Shown: positions 17,418-26,997, counted from the first letter of the stretch. The stretch: 64,000 nt of DNA from Streptomyces sp. NA04227 (GCF_013364195.1 NZ_CP054918.1:1105001-1169000); one strand, 5' to 3'. A program made the numbers and translations. The notes: generated by a model not told the origin, from the letters alone.

Positions 17418-17627
17418 TCACAGCCCCCTGCTGCGGACCGCCTGCTCCAGGTGACCGAAGACCTCGGTGACCCCTGAGCCGCCGCTCGCGGCATGCGCGT
17501 CGGCAGGGTTGAGCAGCAGGAGCAGCAGCGCCGCGAAGGCGATCGCGGGCAGGGCGACGGACCACCACGGAAGCTGGATCTCGATACGGTCGCCGGGCCG
17601 GTGCTGCGGTCGGGTCTGCGCGGGCAT
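17418..17627 (-). CDS. Small single-span membrane protein
   Basis: A 69-aa protein with a basic, hydrophilic N-terminus (MPAQTRPQHRPGDRIEIQLP), one transmembrane helix (WWSVALPAIAFAALLLLLL, about residues 21-39) and a short tail. The ATG at 17627 has a strong ribosome binding site, GGAGG four bases before it, which decides against the longer frame that opens at 17774. It recurs next to SixA-like genes in Streptomyces as far as I recall. Function unknown. Confidence 0.8.
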   Translation of the reverse strand: MPAQTRPQHRPGDRIEIQLPWWSVALPAIAFAALLLLLLNPADAHAASGGSGVTEVFGHLEQAVRSRGL

Positions 17628-17804
17628 GACGCCTCCGTGGTCTACGTACGCCGTGTGCCGCGTCCTCGCGGTCACGGTGACGACGCTACGGAAGGCGGCG
17701 GACACACCCCATCCGGTGCGCCACCCACTTCTCCCTGACACCAGCCCCCTAAGGGAGGGTGGGGACAACCCCACCCTCCGAGCAGGAGTGTCGGATGCGG
17801 CCGG

Positions 17805-17921
17805 TCAGGGGGAGGCGAACGAGGCGATGACGCCGATGATCACGGTGATGGCGATCATCGCGCCGAAGACCATGAGGAGCTTCCGCTGGCCGTTTTGGGG
17901 GTTCGGATCGAGCGCAGGCAT
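17805..17921 (-). CDS. SGM_5486-family small transporter-associated protein
   Basis: A 38-aa open frame, too short for most gene callers: MPALDPNPQNGQRKLLMVFG then a hydrophobic helix (AMIAITVIIGVIASFASP). I recognise it as the short single-pass protein that accompanies CynX/NimT-type MFS transporters in Streptomyces. It follows the MFS gene on the same strand, 42 bp after its stop. A role as a small subunit or stabiliser of the transporter is inferred only from this association. Confidence 0.75.
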   Translation of the reverse strand: MPALDPNPQNGQRKLLMVFGAMIAITVIIGVIASFASP

Positions 17922-17963
17922 GAGCACAGTGTCCCATCCCCGTGGGGCGGGGGCGTAACGGGG

Positions 17964-19340
17964 TCAGGCCCGCGTCGCGGCCTCGTCCTCCACCGTCCGC
18001 GGCCGCCCCGCCAGGACGCCGACGACGGTCTGCGGCACCATCAGGGCGGCCATCAGCGCCAGTGGTACGGACCAGCCGCCGCTGTGCTGGTAGAGCACGC
18101 CGACGAGGATCGGCCCGGGGATGGAGAGCAGATACCCGGTGCTCTGGACGAAGCCGGACAGGCTCGCCACGGTCGCGCTGGTCCGCGAGCGCATGCCGAT
18201 CATGGTGAGCGCCAGCGGGAAGGCGCAGTTGGAGATGCCGAGCAGCACGGCCCAGGCCCAGGCGCCACCGGCGGGCGCGGCCCACAGGCCCGCGTAGCCG
18301 GTCAGTCCGCACAGGCCGAGGGCGACCACGATCGGGCCCTGGTGGGGCAGCCGGCCGGCGAGCCGGGGGATGACGAAGGCCAGCGGAACGCCCATCACCA
18401 TCGTCACCGCGACGAGCAGCCCGGCCATTCCCGCGGCCACCCCGGCGTCGCGGAAGATCTGCGCCATCCAGCCCATGGTCACGTAGGCGCCGGTGGCCTG
18501 GAGGCCGAAGAAGAGCGCGAGGGACCAGGCGGTGCGGCTGCGGTACATGCGCGGGCCGGGCCCGGACCGCTCGGCGGACTCGGCCGGTGCGGCGGATTCG
18601 GCCGCGGTGGCCGGTGCGGCCAAGGTCCCCGTGGGGCGGGCGGGCGAGCGCCACTTGGCGATGAGCACCAGCCACGGCACCAGCGCGAGGACGGCGAGCG
18701 CGGACCAGGCGGCCAGACCCAGGTGCCAGTCGCCGTCCAGGCCCTCGGTCAGCGGCACGGTGGTCGCGGAGGCGGAGGCGGTGCCGAGCGCGAGGGCCAT
18801 CGAGTAGAGGCCGGTCATCGAGCCGACCCGGTCCGGGAACCAGTGCTTGACGATCACCGGCATCAGCACATTGGTGACGGCGATGCCCATCAGGGCGAGC
18901 GCGGTGGCGGCCAGGAAGCCGTACGTGCCGCCCGCCCAGGGACGTATCAGCAGGCCGGTGGCGATCGCGGCCATGCCGGTGCCGACCACGGCGGCCGGGC
19001 CGAACCGGCGGGCGAGGCGGGGCGCGGTGACGCCGAAGACGGCGAAGCAGAGTGAGGGCAGCGAGGTGAGCAGCCCGGCCACGCCGCCGCTCATGCCGAG
19101 GCCGTCGCGGATCTCTTCGAGGAGGGCGCCCGCGCTGGTGATGGTGGGGCGCAGGTTCACGGCGGCGAGGACGACGGCGACCGCGACGAGCCGGGGCAAC
19201 CAGGTGCGCGCCGCGGAAGGACCGTTCTGCGCGGGCGCGGAGGTGTCTTCGGTGGTGACGGCTTCGGTGGTGACGGCTTCGGCCGAGGGGGCGGTGGGCC
19301 GGGCGCTGCGGGTTCCGGTCATCGTCTCTTCGTACGCCAT
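17964..19340 (-). CDS. MFS transporter, CynX/NimT family
   Basis: A 458-aa major-facilitator protein with about 12 transmembrane helices. The family N-terminal signature VVLAAVNLRPTITSAGALLEEIRDGLGMSG follows a 40-residue hydrophilic Ala/Thr-rich leader. CynX/NimT relatives export cyanate, nitroimidazoles and other small compounds; the substrate here is unknown. I placed the start at the ATG at 19340; the palindrome at 19345-19363 overlaps a possible -10 (TATGAT), which would make this a leaderless mRNA. An ATG at 19322 with AAGAGA upstream is an alternative. It is divergent from a FadR-type regulator that probably controls it. Confidence 0.88.
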   Translation of the reverse strand: MAYEETMTGTRSARPTAPSAEAVTTEAVTTEDTSAPAQNGPSAARTWLPRLVAVAVVLAAVNLRPTITSAGALLEEIRDGLGMSGGVAGLLTSLPSLCFAVFGVTAPRLARRFGPAAVVGTGMAAIATGLLIRPWAGGTYGFLAATALALMGIAVTNVLMPVIVKHWFPDRVGSMTGLYSMALALGTASASATTVPLTEGLDGDWHLGLAAWSALAVLALVPWLVLIAKWRSPARPTGTLAAPATAAESAAPAESAERSGPGPRMYRSRTAWSLALFFGLQATGAYVTMGWMAQIFRDAGVAAGMAGLLVAVTMVMGVPLAFVIPRLAGRLPHQGPIVVALGLCGLTGYAGLWAAPAGGAWAWAVLLGISNCAFPLALTMIGMRSRTSATVASLSGFVQSTGYLLSIPGPILVGVLYQHSGGWSVPLALMAALMVPQTVVGVLAGRPRTVEDEAATRA

Positions 19341-19344
19341 GAGA

Positions 19345-19363
19345 CCCATCATAGAATGATGGG
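19345..19363. promoter_or_regulatory. Palindromic operator between MFS and FadR-type regulator
   Basis: A perfect 8-bp inverted repeat, CCCATCAT-AGA-ATGATGGG. It overlaps a TATGAT -10-like hexamer for the MFS gene on the minus strand (19348-19353) and a TAGAAT hexamer on the plus strand (19352-19357). The position suits an operator for the adjacent FCD-type GntR regulator controlling both genes. Confidence 0.7.
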
Positions 19364-19467
19364 ATGAATCTCTGTCGACCGAGGTGGCCTGCCCGTGGCG
19401 GGACGGGCCCGTGCGACGTATGCCGTGCGGCACACTGTCCGGCAGTCCGACCGCCCGAAGGGACGCC

Positions 19468-20154
19468 ATGCCTCTGAGTCACCCCCGCAGATCGGCGCTC
19501 GCCGACCAGGTGATCGCCGAGCTGCGCCAGCAGATCTCCTCCGGCGAGTGGCCGGTGGGCTCGCGCATCCCCACCGAGAGCGAACTGGTCGAGCAGCTCG
19601 GGGTCGCGCGCAACACCGTGCGCGAGGCCGTCCGGGCACTCGCCCACAACGGGCTGCTGTCGATCCGGCAGGGCTCGGGCACCTACGTCGTGGCGACCAG
19701 CGAGCTGGCCGGAGTGATGCACCGCCGCTTCACCAACACCGACCCACGGCACATCGCCGAGCTGCGCGCCACCCTGGAGTCGGGCGCCGCGGGACTGGCC
19801 GCCGAGCGGCGCACCGCACGCGATCTGCGCCAGATCGAGGCCCAGTTGGTACGCCGCGACGAGGCCTGGCAGGCCCGCGACCGCGAGGCCTTCGTGACCG
19901 CCGACGCCGGTTTCCACCTCGCCGTGGTGGCCGCCTCCCACAACGAGGCCCTGCTCGCGATGTACGCGGACCTCGGCGAGGTGCTGCGCTCCTGGCTGCG
20001 CGAGGACGTCGGCGAGGACCTGGCGCCGGAGAACCTGATGACGCACCAGCCCCTGGTCGACGCGATCCGCGCGGGCGACTCCGCCGCCGCGGCCGCCGAG
20101 GCGGCCCACTACCCCCTGCAGTGCCGCAGCGCGGTGGCGGCGCTCGGTCACTAG
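19468..20154 (+). CDS. GntR-family regulator, FadR subfamily (FCD domain)
   Basis: A 228-aa transcription factor. The winged helix is at residues 9-75 (LADQVIAELRQQISSGEWPV, TESELVEQLGVARNTVREAV, GLLSIRQGSGTYVV). The FCD effector domain follows (about 85-220), with metal-binding His/Asp positions in RHIAELRATLESGAAGLAAE, DAGFHLAVVAASHNEALLAM and APENLMTHQPLVDAIRAGD. FCD domains bind carboxylates or other small metabolites. The divergent MFS exporter and the palindrome between them make that gene the likely target. The ATG at 19468 follows AAGGGA. Confidence 0.93.
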   Translation: MPLSHPRRSALADQVIAELRQQISSGEWPVGSRIPTESELVEQLGVARNTVREAVRALAHNGLLSIRQGSGTYVVATSELAGVMHRRFTNTDPRHIAELRATLESGAAGLAAERRTARDLRQIEAQLVRRDEAWQARDREAFVTADAGFHLAVVAASHNEALLAMYADLGEVLRSWLREDVGEDLAPENLMTHQPLVDAIRAGDSAAAAAEAAHYPLQCRSAVAALGH

Positions 20155-20193
20155 GCCCTGTCCCCCCTGCCGGCACAGCCACGGGCACACCGC

Positions 20194-20568
20194 TCAGCGC
20201 CGGTGGCTGACCCACACCGAGCCGATCTCCTTCCAGCACCGGCCGTCCAGCCGGACCGACTCGGCCGGACCCGCGGCGACCACTCGCGAGTCGCTGTCGA
20301 CGTCCCACCAACGGGCGCACTCGATGTGCAGCCGCATCCGGTCGGTGCCCGGGTACGGGTTGTGGCAGACGGCGAAGGCCCGTGAACCCTCGGTCCGGGT
20401 ACGGCACTCGGCGCCGAAGAGGTCCTGCGCGGGAGCCGGGGCGCCGTGCGTCGGGCCGGGTCCGAAGGCCGGGGGCAGGGTGAAGAGCAGCACGCTCGAC
20501 GCGAGGGCGGCGGTCACGGCGTCGGCGAGCCTGCCGTGCCGCATCGGCGGGGAGCCGGACGGAAGCAC
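20194..20568 (-). CDS. Small secreted hypothetical protein
   Basis: A 124-aa protein with an N-terminal signal peptide (about residues 9-40: MRHGRLADAVTAALASSVLL, then FTLPPAFGPG). The mature part has Cys residues at AECRTRTEGSRAFAVCHN, HIECARWW and DGRCWKEIG, suggesting two disulfides, and ends VWVSHRR. The GTG at 20568 is chosen because GAGGAGG lies seven bases upstream. I do not recognise a family with certainty; it looks like the small Cys-containing exported proteins common in Streptomyces. Confidence 0.75.
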   Translation of the reverse strand: MLPSGSPPMRHGRLADAVTAALASSVLLFTLPPAFGPGPTHGAPAPAQDLFGAECRTRTEGSRAFAVCHNPYPGTDRMRLHIECARWWDVDSDSRVVAAGPAESVRLDGRCWKEIGSVWVSHRR

Positions 20569-20772
20569 AACGGAACCTCCTCGGCCGTATGCAGGCGAGC
20601 GATCGGGCTCCGCCGCGACTGCGCCACCAGGGAACACCGCTAGGGAAATCCGTGCCTCAAGGCTGCGCCCGGCGCTGCCGGGCCGCCCGCCCTGCTGACC
20701 CGATCGAGCGACGCCTCAGCGGCAGCAAGCGGGCGCGGTCCGGCCCCAACAGGCACGGTTCCGACGCGAACG

Positions 20773-20818
20773 GGCACGGGCCCGGCCGTACGCCCTCGCG
20801 TACGACCGGGCCCGTGCC
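20773..20818 (-). terminator. Terminator downstream of fabI
   Basis: GGCACGGGCCCGG (20773-20785) pairs with 20806-20818, with an inner CGTACG stem (20787-20792 with 20799-20804). It ends the fabG-fabI unit. Confidence 0.85.
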
Positions 20819-20849
20819 GGTGCTGCTGTGTTGCCGTGCTGCCTGTCGG

Positions 20850-21617
20850 TCAGGCACCCATGATGTGCACGCCGCCGTCGACGTGGACGATCTCGCCGGT
20901 GGTCTTCGGGAAGAAGTCCGAGAGCAGGGCGACGACGCCGCGGCCCGCGGGCTCCGGGTCCTTCATGTCCCACTCCAGCGGGGAGCGGGTGTCCCAGACC
21001 GCGGCCAGCTCCGAGAAGCCGGGGATGGACTTGGCGGCCATCGAACCGAGCGGGCCCGCCGAGATCAGGTTGCAGCGGACGTTCTGCTTGCCGAGGTCAC
21101 GGGCCAGGTAGCGGCTGGTCGCCTCCAGGGCGGCCTTGGCCGGGCCCATCCAGTCGTACTGCGGCCACGCGAACTGCGCGTCGAAGGTCAGACCGACCAC
21201 CGAGCCGCCCTCCTGCATCAGCGGCAGGCAGGCCATGGTCAGCGACTTCAGCGAGAACGCCGAGACGTGCATGGCCGTGGAGACCGACTCGAAGGGCGTG
21301 TTGAGGAAGTTGCCGCCGAGCGCGTCCTGCGGGGCGAAGCCGATGGAGTGCACGACACCGTCGAGCCCGCCGAGCTCGTCGCGTACCACCTGCTCCAGGC
21401 TCGCCAGGTGCTCGTCGTTGGTGACGTCGAGCTCGATGACCTTGGCCGGCTTCGGGAGCTTCTTGGCGATCCGCTCGGTGAGCGTCGGCCGCGGGAAGGC
21501 GGTGAGGATGATCTCGGCGCCCTGCTCCTGAGCGACCTTGGCCGTGTGGAAGGCGATGGAGGACTCCATCAGCACACCGGTGATGAGAACGCGCTTGCCG
21601 GCGAGGATTCCGCTCAT
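20850..21617 (-). CDS. fabI: Enoyl-[acyl-carrier-protein] reductase (NADH), FabI/InhA type
   Basis: A 255-aa SDR-superfamily enzyme that reduces trans-2-enoyl-ACP in the final step of each fatty-acid elongation cycle. The N-terminal nucleotide loop is GKRVLITGVLMESSIAFHTA, and the catalytic Tyr-(X)6-Lys element is YDWMGPAKAALE, as in mycobacterial InhA. LISAGPLGSMAAKSIPGF is the substrate loop that follows. Start at the ATG at 21617, four bases after the fabG stop, which indicates translational coupling. The enzyme is the classical target of triclosan and isoniazid-type inhibitors in other species. Confidence 0.95.
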   Translation of the reverse strand: MSGILAGKRVLITGVLMESSIAFHTAKVAQEQGAEIILTAFPRPTLTERIAKKLPKPAKVIELDVTNDEHLASLEQVVRDELGGLDGVVHSIGFAPQDALGGNFLNTPFESVSTAMHVSAFSLKSLTMACLPLMQEGGSVVGLTFDAQFAWPQYDWMGPAKAALEATSRYLARDLGKQNVRCNLISAGPLGSMAAKSIPGFSELAAVWDTRSPLEWDMKDPEPAGRGVVALLSDFFPKTTGEIVHVDGGVHIMGA

Positions 21618-21621
21618 GTGC

Positions 21622-22326
21622 TCAGTGACCCATGCCCAATCCGCCGTCAACGGGGATGACGGCTCCAGTGATGTACGAGGCGTCCTCGGAGGCGAGGAAG
21701 CTCACCACGGCGGCGATCTCGCCGACCGAGGCGTAACGGCCGAGCGGCACCTGGGACACGATGGACTCGCGCTGCTCGTCGGTGAGCGCGGCCGTCATGT
21801 CGGTGTCCACGAAGCCGGGGGCGACGACATTGAAAGTGATGTTGCGGGAACCGAGTTCACGGGCGAGGGAGCGCGCGAAACCGACCAGACCTGCCTTGGA
21901 CGCGGCGTAGTTGGCCTGTCCGGCGGAACCGAGCAGCCCCACCACCGAGGAGATCAGGACGACCCGGCCCTTCTTCGCGCGCAGCATGCCGCGGTTGGCA
22001 CGCTTGACCACGCGGAAGGTGCCCGTGAGGTTGGTGTCCACGACCGAGGTGAAGTCCTCCTCGGACATCCGCATCAGCAACTGGTCCTTGGTGATACCGG
22101 CGTTGGCGACCAGCACCTCCACGGGGCCGTGTGCGGTCTCGATCTCCTTGTAGGCCTGCTCCACCTGTTCGGCGTCGGTGATGTCGCATTTGACGGCGAG
22201 GAAGCCGGACGGCGGCTCGCCGGAGCGGTACGTGATGGCGACCTTGTCACCGGCGTCCGCGAAGGCACGGGCGATGGCGAGGCCGATGCCCCGGTTTCCT
22301 CCGGTGACGAGAACCGAGCGGCTCAA
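21622..22326 (-). CDS. fabG: 3-oxoacyl-[acyl-carrier-protein] reductase
   Basis: A 234-aa SDR enzyme that reduces beta-ketoacyl-ACP with NADPH in fatty-acid elongation. It shows VLVTGGNRGIGLAIARAFAD (dinucleotide loop), VLVANAGITKDQLLMRM (NAG motif) and the catalytic Ser-Tyr-Lys set in VLISSVVGLLGSAGQANYAA followed by SKAG. The closing PVDGGLGMGH is typical. It is the first gene of a two-gene unit with fabI, an arrangement also seen in mycobacteria (mabA-inhA). That synteny favours a role in primary fatty-acid synthesis rather than secondary metabolism. Confidence 0.95.
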   Translation of the reverse strand: MSRSVLVTGGNRGIGLAIARAFADAGDKVAITYRSGEPPSGFLAVKCDITDAEQVEQAYKEIETAHGPVEVLVANAGITKDQLLMRMSEEDFTSVVDTNLTGTFRVVKRANRGMLRAKKGRVVLISSVVGLLGSAGQANYAASKAGLVGFARSLARELGSRNITFNVVAPGFVDTDMTAALTDEQRESIVSQVPLGRYASVGEIAAVVSFLASEDASYITGAVIPVDGGLGMGH

Positions 22327-22601
22327 CGGATCACCCTTTCATTAGCGGTCTGATACCCGAAACCTATCTGTAGCACCGCCATCTGCGGCAATCGGCCATC
22401 CCACAGTGGCTGCTCGGGCTCACTGTCGGGTCCCTACAGAACCGGCGGCCGCACCAGCCGCTGAACAGCACGCGCACAGGACCTGTCGAAAGCGGTGGCC
22501 CGGGCCGCCCCGGCGCGACATGATCTGTCCGGACACCTCGCGCCCCCGCCCGCCCGGGCACCGGCCGCGGGAGACCGCCGCCCCGTCGAGTAGGAGAAAC
22601 C

Positions 22602-24125
22602 GTGCCCCCTTCCGTGGACGAATCCTTCACGGCGCTGCCGCTCAGGGCGCTCGCCGACGCGGCGCTCGCCCGCGCACGCGCCCTGGGCGCCGAGCACGCG
22701 GACTTCCGGTTCGAGCGGGTGCGCTCGGCGAGCCTCAGACTCCGCGACGCGCGCCTGTCCGGTTCCTCCGACAGCACCGACCTCGGCTACGCGGTACGCG
22801 TGGTGCACGGCGGCAGCTGGGGCTTCGCCGCCGGGGTCGACCTGAGCATGGACGCGGCGGCGCGGGTGGCCGGACAGGCCGTGGAGATGGCGAAGTTGTC
22901 CGCCTCGGTGATCCGCGCGGCCGGTTCGAAGGAGTACGTCGAGCTGGCGCCGGAGCCGGTGCACGCCGACCGCACCTGGGTCTCCGCGTACGAGACCGAT
23001 CCGTTCTCGGTGCCGGAGGAGGAGCGCACCGCGCGGCTCGCCGAGTGGAGCGCGCGGCTGCTCGCGGCGCAGGGCGTGGACCATGTCGACGCCACCCTGC
23101 GCAGCGTCCTGGAGAACAAGTTCTACGCGGACACCGCGGGCACCGTCACCACCCAGCAGCGCGTACGCCTGCACCCGGAGCTGACCGCGGTCGCGGTGGA
23201 CAGCGACAGCGGCGAGTTCGAGTCGATGCGGACCCTGGCACCGCCCGCCGGGCGCGGCTGGGAGTACGCGCTCGGCACCGGCTGGGACTGGGACGGTGAA
23301 CTGGCCCGGATCCCCGAGCAGTTGGCGGAGAAGCTGCGGGCGCCGAGCGTGCGGCCCGGGCGGTACGACCTGGTCGTCGACCCGTCGAACCTCTGGCTGA
23401 CCATCCACGAGTCGGTCGGCCACGCCACCGAACTCGACCGCGCCCTCGGCTACGAGGCCGCCTACGCGGGTACCTCCTTCGCCACCTTCGACCAGCTCGG
23501 CACGCTCAAGTACGGCTCCGAGCTGATGAACGTCACCGGCGACCGCACCGCCGAACACGGCCTGGCCACCATCGGTTACGACGACGAGGGCGTGGCCGCC
23601 CAGTCCTGGGACCTGGTCCGCGAGGGCGTCCTGACCGGCTACCAGCTCGACCGCCGGATCGCGAAGCTGACCGGCTTCGAGCGGTCCAACGGTTGTGCCT
23701 TCGCCGACTCCCCCGCCCGCGTCCCGGTACAGCGGATGGCCAACGTCTCACTGCTGCCCGACCCGGCGGGCCTTTCCACCGAGGACCTGATCGGTTCGGT
23801 GGACAACGGCATCTACGTGGTCGGCGACCGCTCCTGGTCCATCGACATGCAGCGCTACAACTTCCAGTTCACCGGCCAGCGTTTCTACCGGATCGAGAAC
23901 GGGCGGCTCGCGGGCCAGCTCCGCGATGTGGCCTACCAGGCCACCACCACCGACTTCTGGGGCTCCATGACGGCCGTCGGCGGTCCGGGGACCTACGTAC
24001 TGGGCGGCACCTTCAACTGCGGCAAGGCCCAGCCCGGTCAGGGCGCGGCCGTCTCGCACGGCTGCCCCTCCGCCCTCTTCACGGGCGTCAACATCCTGAA
24101 CACCGCGCAGGAGGCCGGGCGATGA
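22602..24125 (+). CDS. tldD: TldD-family metalloprotease subunit
   Basis: A 507-aa protein of the TldD/PmbA family. The zinc-binding HExxxH motif is visible in LWLTIHESVGHATELDRALG (about residue 270), and the C-terminal metal ligand region is GGTFNCGKAQPGQGAAVSHG. TldD and TldE form a heterodimeric protease; in E. coli it processes microcin B17 and degrades CcdA. The GTG at 22602 has TAGGAG nine bases upstream. Its stop overlaps the tldE start as ATGA. No toxin, antitoxin or RiPP precursor is adjacent, so the native substrate is unknown. Confidence 0.94.
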   Translation: MPPSVDESFTALPLRALADAALARARALGAEHADFRFERVRSASLRLRDARLSGSSDSTDLGYAVRVVHGGSWGFAAGVDLSMDAAARVAGQAVEMAKLSASVIRAAGSKEYVELAPEPVHADRTWVSAYETDPFSVPEEERTARLAEWSARLLAAQGVDHVDATLRSVLENKFYADTAGTVTTQQRVRLHPELTAVAVDSDSGEFESMRTLAPPAGRGWEYALGTGWDWDGELARIPEQLAEKLRAPSVRPGRYDLVVDPSNLWLTIHESVGHATELDRALGYEAAYAGTSFATFDQLGTLKYGSELMNVTGDRTAEHGLATIGYDDEGVAAQSWDLVREGVLTGYQLDRRIAKLTGFERSNGCAFADSPARVPVQRMANVSLLPDPAGLSTEDLIGSVDNGIYVVGDRSWSIDMQRYNFQFTGQRFYRIENGRLAGQLRDVAYQATTTDFWGSMTAVGGPGTYVLGGTFNCGKAQPGQGAAVSHGCPSALFTGVNILNTAQEAGR

Positions 24126-25522
24126 GCCGATCGATCCGTACGCAGAGTCCGCACGAGACCGTCGAGCGCGCCCTCGAACTCTCCCGTACCGACGGCCTGG
24201 TGGTGATCGCCGACGAGGAGTCGAGCGCCAACCTGCGCTGGGCGGGCAACGCGCTGACGACCAACGGCGTCACCCGCGGCCGTACCCTCACCGTGATCGC
24301 GACCGTCGACGGCCAGGAGGGCACCGCCTCCGGAGTGGTCTCGCGTTCCGCCGTCACCGGGGACGAGCTGGAGTCCCTGGTCCGCGCGGCGGAGGCCGCG
24401 GCCCGGGCGGCCGGCCCGGCCGAGGACGCCCGCCCCCTGGTGACCAAGATCGCCGAGTCGACCGACTTCACCGAGCCCCCGGCCGAGACCTCCTCGGCGG
24501 TCTTCGGGGACTTCGCCCCGGCGCTCGGCGAGTCCTTCGCGCGGGCGCGCGCGGGCGGACGCGAGCTGTACGGCTTCGCCAACCACGAGGTGGTCAGCAG
24601 CTATCTGGGCACCACCTCGGGGGTCCGGCTCCGGCACGTCCAGCCGAGCGGCACCCTGGAGCTGAACGCCAAGTCGCCGGACCGCACCCGCTCGGCCTGG
24701 GCGGGCCGGGCCACCCGCGACTTCAAGGACGTCGACCCGGCGGAGCTGGACGCCGAGCTGGCCACCCGGCTGGGCTGGGCCGAACGCCGGATCGACCTCC
24801 CCGCCGGGCGCTACGAGACCCTGCTCCCGCCGAGCGCGGTGGCGGACCTGTTCATCTACCAGCTGTGGTCCTCGGCGGCCCGCGACGCCGCCGAGGGCAG
24901 GACGGTGTTCTCCCGCCCGGGCGGCGGCACCCGGACCGGCGACCGCCTCGGTGAGCTGCCGCTGACCCTGCGCAGCGACCCCTTCGAGCCCGGTCTGGAG
25001 TCGACGCCGTTCGTGCTCGCGCACTCCTCCGGCGACGACGCCTCCGTCTTCGACAACGGGCTGCCGCTCGGGCCCACCGACTGGGTGCGCGACGGCGTCC
25101 TCTCCCAGCTGATCACCACCCGGCACAGCGCCACGCTCACCGGGCTGCCGCTGGCCCCGCCGGTCGGGAACCTGATCCTGGACGGCGGCGGCGAGCGCTC
25201 CCTGGACGAGATGGTCGCCGCGACCGAGCGCGGACTGCTGCTGACCTGCCTCTGGTACATCCGCGAGGTCGACCCCGCCACCCTGCTGCTCACCGGCCTG
25301 ACCAGGGACGGCGTCTATCTCGTCGAGAACGGCGAGGTCACCGGCGCGGTCAACAACTTCCGGTTCAACGAGTCCCCGGTTGACCTGCTCGGCCGGGCCA
25401 CCGAGGCGGGCCGCACCGAGCACACCCTGCCCCGGGAGTGGACCGACTACTTCACCAGGGCGGCCATGGCGCCCCTGCGCGTACCGGATTTCCATATGAG
25501 CTCTGTCAGCCAGGGCGTATAA
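24122..25522 (+). CDS. TldE/PmbA-family metallopeptidase partner
   Basis: A 466-aa non-catalytic partner of TldD. It shows the PmbA pattern ([56 protein letters not shown]) but no HExxxH motif, as expected of the TldE subunit. The ATG at 24122 overlaps the tldD stop by four nucleotides, so both subunits should be made in equal amounts from one message. The in-frame extension to 23693 lies wholly inside tldD and is rejected. Confidence 0.93.
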   Translation: MSRSIRTQSPHETVERALELSRTDGLVVIADEESSANLRWAGNALTTNGVTRGRTLTVIATVDGQEGTASGVVSRSAVTGDELESLVRAAEAAARAAGPAEDARPLVTKIAESTDFTEPPAETSSAVFGDFAPALGESFARARAGGRELYGFANHEVVSSYLGTTSGVRLRHVQPSGTLELNAKSPDRTRSAWAGRATRDFKDVDPAELDAELATRLGWAERRIDLPAGRYETLLPPSAVADLFIYQLWSSAARDAAEGRTVFSRPGGGTRTGDRLGELPLTLRSDPFEPGLESTPFVLAHSSGDDASVFDNGLPLGPTDWVRDGVLSQLITTRHSATLTGLPLAPPVGNLILDGGGERSLDEMVAATERGLLLTCLWYIREVDPATLLLTGLTRDGVYLVENGEVTGAVNNFRFNESPVDLLGRATEAGRTEHTLPREWTDYFTRAAMAPLRVPDFHMSSVSQGV

Positions 25523-25589
25523 CCTCGTACGCAGCCGCTCGCGGGCGGCTGCGCAGCACTTCGCAGAGCAACCTAGGAGACACGACAAC

Positions 25590-26855
25590 GTGACGGACAT
25601 CGTCGACGAGCTGAGGTGGCGCGGGCTGATCGCGCTCGCCACCGACGAGAACGCGTTGCGCAAGGCGTTCGCGGACGGCCCCGTCACGTTCTATTGCGGC
25701 TTCGACCCGACCGCGCCCAGCCTGCACCTGGGCAACCTGGTGCAGATCCTGACCATGCGCCGGATCCAGCAGGCCGGGAACCGGCCGCTGGGCCTGGTCG
25801 GCGGGGCCACCGGTCTGATCGGTGACCCCAAGCCCAGCGCGGAGCGCACGCTCAACGACCCCGAGACCGTCGCGAACTGGGTCGGACGGCTGCGCGCGCA
25901 GATCGAGCCCTTCCTCGACTTCGAGGGCCCGAACGCCGCGCTCATGGTCAACAACCTGGACTGGACCTCGGGCCTGTCGGCCATCGACTTCCTGCGCGAC
26001 ATGGGCAAGCACTTCCGGGTCAACAAGATGATCACCAAGGAGGCGGTCGCCCGCCGCCTCAACTCGGACGCGGGCATCAGCTACACCGAGTTCAGCTACC
26101 AGATCCTGCAGGGCATGGACTTCCTGGAGCTGCATCGGCGCTACGGCTGCACCCTGCAGACCGGCGGCAGCGACCAGTGGGGCAACCTGACCGCGGGCAC
26201 CGACCTGATCCACCGGGTCGAGGGCACCTCGGTGCACGCCCTGGGCACCCCGCTGATCACCAAGGCGGACGGCACCAAGTTCGGCAAGACGGAGTCGGGC
26301 ACGATCTGGCTGGACCCGGAGCTCACCACTCCGTACGCCTTCTACCAGTTCTGGCTCAACGCCGACGACCGTGACGTCCCCACCTTCCTGCGGATCTTCA
26401 GCTTCAAGTCCCACGAGGAGATCGAGGACCTAGAGCGCCAGACCCAGGAGCGCCCGCAGGCCCGTGCCGCGCAGCGGGCACTCGCCGAGGAGCTGACCAC
26501 GCTGGTGCACGGCGCCGACCAGACCGCCGCGGTGATCGCCGCGTCCCGGGCTCTGTTCGGCCAGGGCGAGCTGACGGACCTGGACGAGTCCACCCTCGCC
26601 TCGGCGCTCTCCGAGCTGCCGCACATCAAGGTGGGCACGCTCGGCCCGGTGGTCGACCTGTTCGCCGAAGTCGGCCTGGTCCAGAGCAAGTCGGCGGCCC
26701 GCCGCACCGTGAAGGAGGGCGGCGCCTACGTGAACAACACCAAGATCACCGCCGAGGACGCGGTCCCCGCCACCACCGATCTCCTGCACGGCCGCTGGCT
26801 CGTCCTGCGCCGCGGCAAGAAGAACCTGGCGGCGGTGGAGGTCACGGGCGCCTGA
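25590..26855 (+). CDS. tyrS: Tyrosyl-tRNA synthetase
   Basis: A 421-aa class Ic aminoacyl-tRNA synthetase that charges tRNA-Tyr. The HIGH-type motif is [10 protein letters not shown] (about residues 45-54), the KMSKS-type motif is KFGKTESG (about 230-237), and tyrosine-binding residues are in [20 protein letters not shown] and [10 protein letters not shown]-terminal S4 RNA-binding domain (about 355-415) includes [24 protein letters not shown] is the TyrS-type variant of bacterial KMSKS. GTG start with AGGAGA upstream. The leader is only 67 bp, so no T-box is present. Confidence 0.96.
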   Translation: MTDIVDELRWRGLIALATDENALRKAFADGPVTFYCGFDPTAPSLHLGNLVQILTMRRIQQAGNRPLGLVGGATGLIGDPKPSAERTLNDPETVANWVGRLRAQIEPFLDFEGPNAALMVNNLDWTSGLSAIDFLRDMGKHFRVNKMITKEAVARRLNSDAGISYTEFSYQILQGMDFLELHRRYGCTLQTGGSDQWGNLTAGTDLIHRVEGTSVHALGTPLITKADGTKFGKTESGTIWLDPELTTPYAFYQFWLNADDRDVPTFLRIFSFKSHEEIEDLERQTQERPQARAAQRALAEELTTLVHGADQTAAVIAASRALFGQGELTDLDESTLASALSELPHIKVGTLGPVVDLFAEVGLVQSKSAARRTVKEGGAYVNNTKITAEDAVPATTDLLHGRWLVLRRGKKNLAAVEVTGA

Positions 26856-26949
26856 GGGTCCGGAATCCCGGCCTCGGGATCCCGGCTTCGGGGTTGTGAC
26901 CTCGGGATTGCGGCCCGGGGATTGCGACCTGGGGTTTTCGACGGACGAT

Positions 26950-26997
26950 GACGAAGGGGCGGGGCCGCGGGTGTGTGCGCGGTCCCGCCCCTTCGTC
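26950..26997. terminator. Terminator after tyrS
   Basis: GACGAAGGGGCGGG (26950-26963) pairs with 26984-26997 in a 14-bp stem, with a further CCGCG/CGCGG stem inside the loop. Just before it (26860-26940) lies a degenerate run of short CGGGATT-type repeats. Confidence 0.9.

Noticed and set aside
20589..21659. 356-codon plus-strand frame across fabI
   Set aside because: Antisense shadow; fabI and fabG on the minus strand have all family motifs and coupled starts.
25523..25589. T-box riboswitch before tyrS
   Set aside because: Only 67 bp separate the stop of tldE and the tyrS start; there is no room for and no sign of a T-box.
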